A DNA stretch of 64,000 nt from Comamonadaceae bacterium. GTDB lineage: Bacteria > Pseudomonadota > Gammaproteobacteria > Burkholderiales > Burkholderiaceae_C. The stretch lies in contig JAIXUG010000005.1 in assembly GCA_027484105.1 (NCBI GenBank), positions 62,001-126,000 on the forward strand, read 5' to 3'. This document shows positions 59,516 to 64,000 of this stretch, piece by piece. The position numbers were made by a program, and so were the translations under genes. Each line of letters starts with the position of its first letter. Position 1 is the stretch's first letter. The notes under the pieces were generated by a model. It had not been told where the DNA came from, made no database searches, and saw only the letters and a program-made list of their open reading frames with translations.

Positions 59516-60448
59516 TCAGGCGGCCTTCATGGCGCCCACTTTGGCACGGTCACGGGAAAGGGCTTCTCGGTCAGAAATGCGCCGGAACCACAGGGTGGCC
59601 AGGGTCGAGGTGAGCATGATGAACAAGGAATAGAGCACCGGGATCAACAGCACCTGTTGCTGCTGCAGGCCCGTGAAGGTCAAGGTGACGATCAGGACAC
59701 CGAGGGGGCCGTTCTGAATGCCTGTCTCCAGCGCAATGGTTCGGGCTCGGCGCTTGTCTTGTCGCACCAGCCGGGCAAAGGTGTAGCCCACGACAAAGCC
59801 GAACACGCCCAGGCCAATTGCACCGAAGTACACTTGCCATGGCGTCGTGAGCAGCAGCTGCCAGTTGCGCGGCACCCAGGACACCATCAGAAACAGAATG
59901 ACAAGCACCCCGAGCGCTCCGCCCAACAGTTCCAGCGTGGCGCCGATGTTGGGGTTGAGCTTGCGCAGGCCCATACCAATGGCCGTAGGCACCAACAAGA
60001 CAAACAGCACCTGGGCCACATTCTCAGGAGGGATCTTCCAGTTGCCATCGATGCCCATGCTGAAGAAACCCAAAGTCAGGGGCACCATCACCACAGCCAG
60101 CAAAGTCGAGACGATGGTCATCAACAAGGACAGCGACAGCACGCCCTTGCTGAAATAGTTGAAGATGTTGCTGGTGGTGCCGCCTGGAAGACAGGCCATG
60201 AGGATGAGGCCCACAGCATAGGCATACCACTGCGAGGCGTCCTGTGAGGCGTTGGGCAGCAGCACCAGATGGGCCAGCGTGAAGCCGACGATCGGGGTCA
60301 GCAGGTAGGTGGTGACCACGCCAATGCCAATGCCGACCGGCCTCTTGAGCGCGATCATGAAGTCCTTGAGGGTCAAGGACGCGCCCATTCCCAACATGAT
60401 GATCATCATCATCACGCCCAGCAGTTTCGTTTCAAAATCGGTGACCAT
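59516..60448 (-). CDS. Bile acid:sodium symporter (BASS) family protein
   Basis: MMMIIMLGMGASLTLKDFMIALKRPVGIGIGVVTTYLLTPIVGFTLAHL; GLILMACLPGGTTSNIFNYFSKG. Confidence 0.88.
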   Translation of the reverse strand: MVTDFETKLLGVMMMIIMLGMGASLTLKDFMIALKRPVGIGIGVVTTYLLTPIVGFTLAHLVLLPNASQDASQWYAYAVGLILMACLPGGTTSNIFNYFSKGVLSLSLLMTIVSTLLAVVMVPLTLGFFSMGIDGNWKIPPENVAQVLFVLLVPTAIGMGLRKLNPNIGATLELLGGALGVLVILFLMVSWVPRNWQLLLTTPWQVYFGAIGLGVFGFVVGYTFARLVRQDKRRARTIALETGIQNGPLGVLIVTLTFTGLQQQQVLLIPVLYSLFIMLTSTLATLWFRRISDREALSRDRAKVGAMKAA

Positions 60449-60468
60449 GTGTGACTCCGCTGTGGCGC

Positions 60469-62232
60469 TCAGGCGCGTTTGAATTCGTTTTTGACTTCGG
60501 CTTTGAGGTCTTTGCGCAGCACCTTGCCGATCGGGGATTTGGGCAGCTCATCGCGCAGCACCACCGAAGTGGGCCGCTTGTAGGCGACCAGGTGTTGCTT
60601 GCAGTGGGCCAACACCGCCTCTGCACTCAAGGCCTCAGGGTGGTCGGGGTTGGCCACCACGTAAGCGCGCACAGCTTCACCTGTGCGTTCATCGGGTGTG
60701 CCCACCACCGCCACCTCCAACACCGCATCCATCTGGGCAATGACGTCCTCCACTTCATTGGGGTACACGTTGAAGCCCGAGACCAGCACCATGTCTTTCT
60801 TGCGGTCCACGATGCGGAAAAAACCCTCGGCATCCATCACCCCGATGTCGCCCGTGGCAAACCAACCCTCGTGCATCACATGGGCTGTTTCGGCTTCGTT
60901 TTGCCAATAGCCCTGCATCACCTGTGGACCACGCACCCAAATCTCACCAGGTTCGCCAGAAGACACATCCTGACCTGTTTCAGACACCAGACGCACATCG
61001 GTGCCCGGTGCCGGAATGCCAATGCTGCCCAAACGCGGCTCGCCACTCAAGGGGTTGAAACTGACCACTGGCGAGGTTTCCGTCAAACCATAACCCTCGG
61101 CAATCGGCGTGCCGGTCACCTCGCGCCAGCGCTGCGCCACCGCGCTGTGCAGGGCGGTGCCACCCGCGATCGAGGCCTTGAGGTGCTTGGGTGGGTAGGC
61201 CAAAAACCACTCTTCATTGAGCAGTCCGTTGAACAGCGTGTTGACCCCCGTCATCCAGGTCAGCGGGTAGTTTTCAACGGCGCGCTGCAGGTTCTGCACT
61301 GGACGCGGGCTGGGCACCAGAATGTTGTGCGCACCGATGGACAAAAAGCCCAACAAGTTCGCGGTGAACGCGAAGATGTGGTATAGCGGCAGCGCGGTCA
61401 ACACACACTCCTGGCCCGGATTCATGTGGGTAGAGCCCATGGCCAGCATCTGCTGCACGTTGCTGAGCAAGTTGCCGTGGCTGATCATGGCGCCCTTGCT
61501 CACGCCCGTGGTGCCACCGGTGTATTGCAGCAAGGCCAAATCGTGAGGCTGCAGGTCTTGCCAATAGGTTTTGGCAGGCTGCTGAATGAGGCTGGCGCGG
61601 CCCAAAGCCAATGCAGCTTGCAAGCGCACATGCGGCACCGTGACCGGAGGCAACACCTTGCTCCAAACCTTTTGCACCCCACGGATGATGCCGCGTGGAA
61701 TGGCCGGGAAGAATTCGGGCACACCCGCCAGCACCACATGCTGAAGACCGGTCTGCGCCATCACCTCGGGCAGCTTGTCGGCAAACATGTCGATCACCAC
61801 CAGCGCCTTGGCTTGGGAGTTCTTGAACTGGTGCACCATTTCGCTGACGGTGTACAGCGGGTTGGTGTTGACCAGGACGCAACCGGCTTTGAGCACCCCA
61901 AAGGCCACCACCGGATACGACAGGCTGTTGGGCAACTGCACCGCGACGCGGTCGCCGCGCGCCAGCCCCAGCGTGCCACGCAGGTAGCCGGCAAAGGCAT
62001 CCGACAAGGCGTCCACTTGCGCAAAGCTCAAGCTGCCGTTCATGCCATTGGGCACCACACAGGTGAAGGCGGCTTTGGCCTGGCTGTCGCGAGCCCAGCG
62101 GGTGCAATGGTCATGGATCAGGTGCGCCAGGTTGCGGTGCTCGGAAGCTGGCAAATCCGGGGCAATGCCCACCTGCGGATAAACCACAGACCACGGACGC
62201 ATGGCGTTCGCGCTGTCAGAAGTTGTTGTCAT
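60469..62232 (-). CDS. fadD: Long-chain acyl-CoA ligase
   Basis: LALLQYTGGTTGVSKGAMISHGNLLSN; EGYGLTETSPVV; WFATGDIGVMDAEGFFRIVDRKKDMVLVSGFNVYPNEVED. Confidence 0.94.
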   Translation of the reverse strand: MTTTSDSANAMRPWSVVYPQVGIAPDLPASEHRNLAHLIHDHCTRWARDSQAKAAFTCVVPNGMNGSLSFAQVDALSDAFAGYLRGTLGLARGDRVAVQLPNSLSYPVVAFGVLKAGCVLVNTNPLYTVSEMVHQFKNSQAKALVVIDMFADKLPEVMAQTGLQHVVLAGVPEFFPAIPRGIIRGVQKVWSKVLPPVTVPHVRLQAALALGRASLIQQPAKTYWQDLQPHDLALLQYTGGTTGVSKGAMISHGNLLSNVQQMLAMGSTHMNPGQECVLTALPLYHIFAFTANLLGFLSIGAHNILVPSPRPVQNLQRAVENYPLTWMTGVNTLFNGLLNEEWFLAYPPKHLKASIAGGTALHSAVAQRWREVTGTPIAEGYGLTETSPVVSFNPLSGEPRLGSIGIPAPGTDVRLVSETGQDVSSGEPGEIWVRGPQVMQGYWQNEAETAHVMHEGWFATGDIGVMDAEGFFRIVDRKKDMVLVSGFNVYPNEVEDVIAQMDAVLEVAVVGTPDERTGEAVRAYVVANPDHPEALSAEAVLAHCKQHLVAYKRPTSVVLRDELPKSPIGKVLRKDLKAEVKNEFKRA

Positions 62233-62337
62233 GAAAATCCTTGAACAAAAGTGCCGCCATTATTCACGGATTCAGAGTCAAAAGAGGCAAGAACCCCATG
62301 ACCGACGGGGGTGTTTTCCCTGAGCAAAAACCTGGGC

Positions 62338-63546
62338 TTAAGAGGGTTGTATTTGCTCATGGGCCGCACTGGGCAGCCAACTCAAAATCAGGCAGGTGGT
62401 CAAAGAAAAACCGGCCAACAAAAGGAGCGATTGACCAAAGCCCATGGCTTTGACCACCGGCCCCAAAGCCCAGACAGACAAGGAGCTCACGCCAAACGAA
62501 ACACCCAGGCGCATGCCCGACACGCGCGAGCGCAAGCGATCGTCCACATACCGGGCGATCATGTAATCGGTGAAAGGAATGGCGCCAAAGATGAACACCA
62601 TCACGCCCGTCAATGCCACAAACAACCACCAGCCTTGGGCCTGAGAGGCCAGGACCAGCATGGGAATCTGCGCCAAGACCATGAACAGGAAAAAAGGTTT
62701 CAAGGCAAATCGGTTGATCAAATGCCCCACGACCAACTGCGCCAAGGAAGCCACGGCGTACACCACGGCCAACAACAGCCCCAAAGCGGCAGGGTCTTCC
62801 ATCACCCCCACAAAGCGCTCGGCCAGCAGCACACCATTGCCGTTGGTGGTGAAGTTGAACAGCACACTGCTCGTCACCGCCGCTGCGGTCATCACCACCA
62901 AGGCACGCGCCAGCATGGGCGCGGGCAGGCTGACCTTGGCGCCGCCCTTGCGTTTGGCGGGCGAAGACACCTCGGGCGGGCAGCTGCGTGCAAACAAGAA
63001 GCCGCAAACGATTGCGCCCACACCCGGCACCACAAAAGCGGCACGCCAGCCCAGCCACTGGATCAGAAAACCGGTGAGCAAGGCCGCCACGGCCACGCCC
63101 AAATTGCCCGCCAAGCCGTTGAAGCCAATCGTCGCGCCGGGATTGGACGAGCGTTCCAGCAGCATGGGAATGCCCACCGGGTGGTAAATGGCAGCGAACA
63201 CGCCGATCAGCGTCAGGCATGCCGCCAGCTGCCAGGGCGTTTGCGCGAAGGCCGTCAAGACAGCGGCTGCGCCAATGCCAAAAAAGAAGACCAGCATCAT
63301 GCTGCGGCGGCCCCACAAATCGCCCAGGCGTCCGGCAGGCAAAGAGCCCAGACCGAACATGAAGAAGGCCCCTGCGCCATAGGGCATCAGGTCTTGCCAT
63401 TGGGCCAGGCCCATGTCGGCCGCGATGGAACTCACCGCCGCCGCAAAAATCAGCAAAAACAAATGGTCCAGCGCGTGCGCGATGTTGAGCAAGCCCCTCA
63501 CCACCCGGGGGTGGTCGGCCACCACTTCGGTCACGGATGTGCTCAC
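62338..63546 (-). CDS. Major facilitator superfamily transporter
   Basis: 12-TM-like; GAGAFFMFGLGSLPAGRLGDLWGRRSMMLVFFFGIGAAAVL. GTG start at 63546 preferred over the longer ORF (63714). Confidence 0.87.
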   Translation of the reverse strand: MSTSVTEVVADHPRVVRGLLNIAHALDHLFLLIFAAAVSSIAADMGLAQWQDLMPYGAGAFFMFGLGSLPAGRLGDLWGRRSMMLVFFFGIGAAAVLTAFAQTPWQLAACLTLIGVFAAIYHPVGIPMLLERSSNPGATIGFNGLAGNLGVAVAALLTGFLIQWLGWRAAFVVPGVGAIVCGFLFARSCPPEVSSPAKRKGGAKVSLPAPMLARALVVMTAAAVTSSVLFNFTTNGNGVLLAERFVGVMEDPAALGLLLAVVYAVASLAQLVVGHLINRFALKPFFLFMVLAQIPMLVLASQAQGWWLFVALTGVMVFIFGAIPFTDYMIARYVDDRLRSRVSGMRLGVSFGVSSLSVWALGPVVKAMGFGQSLLLLAGFSLTTCLILSWLPSAAHEQIQPS

Positions 63547-63731
63547 GCTTTGGGCTGTGTGGGTGAAGCAGGGACAGCGGTTGCGTCCAAGGGTCTGGCT
63601 GATTGGGGCTGCACCGCGGGCTCGGGTGCAAAACACATCTTCTCGCCATCCCAGCGCTGGCCGCACCAGCACAGACCTTCGGCATTGATGATGCAAGTGC
63701 CGGTGCCGCAGCACCGTGGATCGTCTGACAT
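63543..63731 (-). CDS. Small Cys-rich protein of unknown function
   Basis: MSDDPRCCGTGTCIINAEGLCWCGQRWDGEKMCFAPEPAVQPQ...; 4-bp overlap with MFS GTG start. Confidence 0.68.
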   Translation of the reverse strand: MSDDPRCCGTGTCIINAEGLCWCGQRWDGEKMCFAPEPAVQPQSARPLDATAVPASPTQPKA

Positions 63732-63756
63732 GCGTCTGCTCCTCAAAATCAAGCCA

Positions 63757-64000
63757 TCACAGGCCTGCTGTCGCTTTGGCTTTTTCGCAGGCCATCAGGA
63801 TGCGCTCGGGCGTGGCCGGGGCGTCCATGTACACCACGGCTTTGTGGTCGGCACTGGCCGCCACGGCATCGCGCAAGGCGAAGAAGGCTGACAAGCCCAA
63901 CATCAAGGGCGGCTCGCCGGTGGCCTTGCTGTTGAAAGGCGTGGGCTTGAGGTTGGCATTGTCGAACAAAGTCACGTTGAAGTGCTCCGGGATGTCGCCC
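63757..64000 (-). CDS. Second xanthine dehydrogenase molybdopterin-binding subunit, C-terminus (truncated by right edge)
   Basis: Reverse strand open to edge: GDIPEHFNVTLFDNANLKPTPFNSKATGEPPLMLGLSAFFALRDAVAASADHKAVVYMDAPATPERILMACEKAK; parallels C-terminus of XdhB at 21.3-21.5 kb. Confidence 0.88.
   Translation of the reverse strand, partial: GDIPEHFNVTLFDNANLKPTPFNSKATGEPPLMLGLSAFFALRDAVAASADHKAVVYMDAPATPERILMACEKAKATAGL

Noticed and set aside
62311-63891. 526-aa plus-strand ORF opposite the MFS gene
   Set aside because: Antisense to a clear MFS transporter and a neighbouring gene; composition dominated by His/Gln/Ala/Gly.

Overview
Chromosomal window from a high-GC betaproteobacterium; gene content and codon style suggest Burkholderiales/Comamonadaceae (inference). 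I see no rRNA, tRNA, CRISPR array, prophage or intact IS element. Three themes dominate. (1) Purine catabolism is spread over the window: two BMP-family binding proteins, a nucleoside-type ABC transporter, adenosine deaminase, xanthine dehydrogenase xdhAB, guanine deaminase, an 8-oxoguanine-deaminase-like amidohydrolase, membrane urate oxidase PuuD, XdhC, and the 3' end of a second xanthine dehydrogenase cut by the right edge. (2) Six orphan Bug/TTT-type periplasmic receptors each sit with their own catabolic enzymes, usually with a regulator, and no TctA/TctB membrane partner is present. (3) The remainder is RhlE helicase, Dcd, malonyl-CoA decarboxylase, IorAB, FadD, transporters and similar genes. 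Items most worth follow-up: a compact GntR / 3-hydroxyacid dehydrogenase / BKACE / Bug unit (about 42.6-46.8 kb) that looks AT-richer than its surroundings and has a repeated TGTGATCA candidate operator; a noncoding interval (46.80-47.07 kb) with interleaved inverted repeats; a hybrid Phd-type antitoxin/CcdB toxin pair; a possible structured leader before the 8-oxoguanine deaminase gene; and a coupled malonyl-CoA decarboxylase / 95-aa unknown / adenosine deaminase operon. All calls come from reading the sequence and the supplied ORFs; no searches were run.
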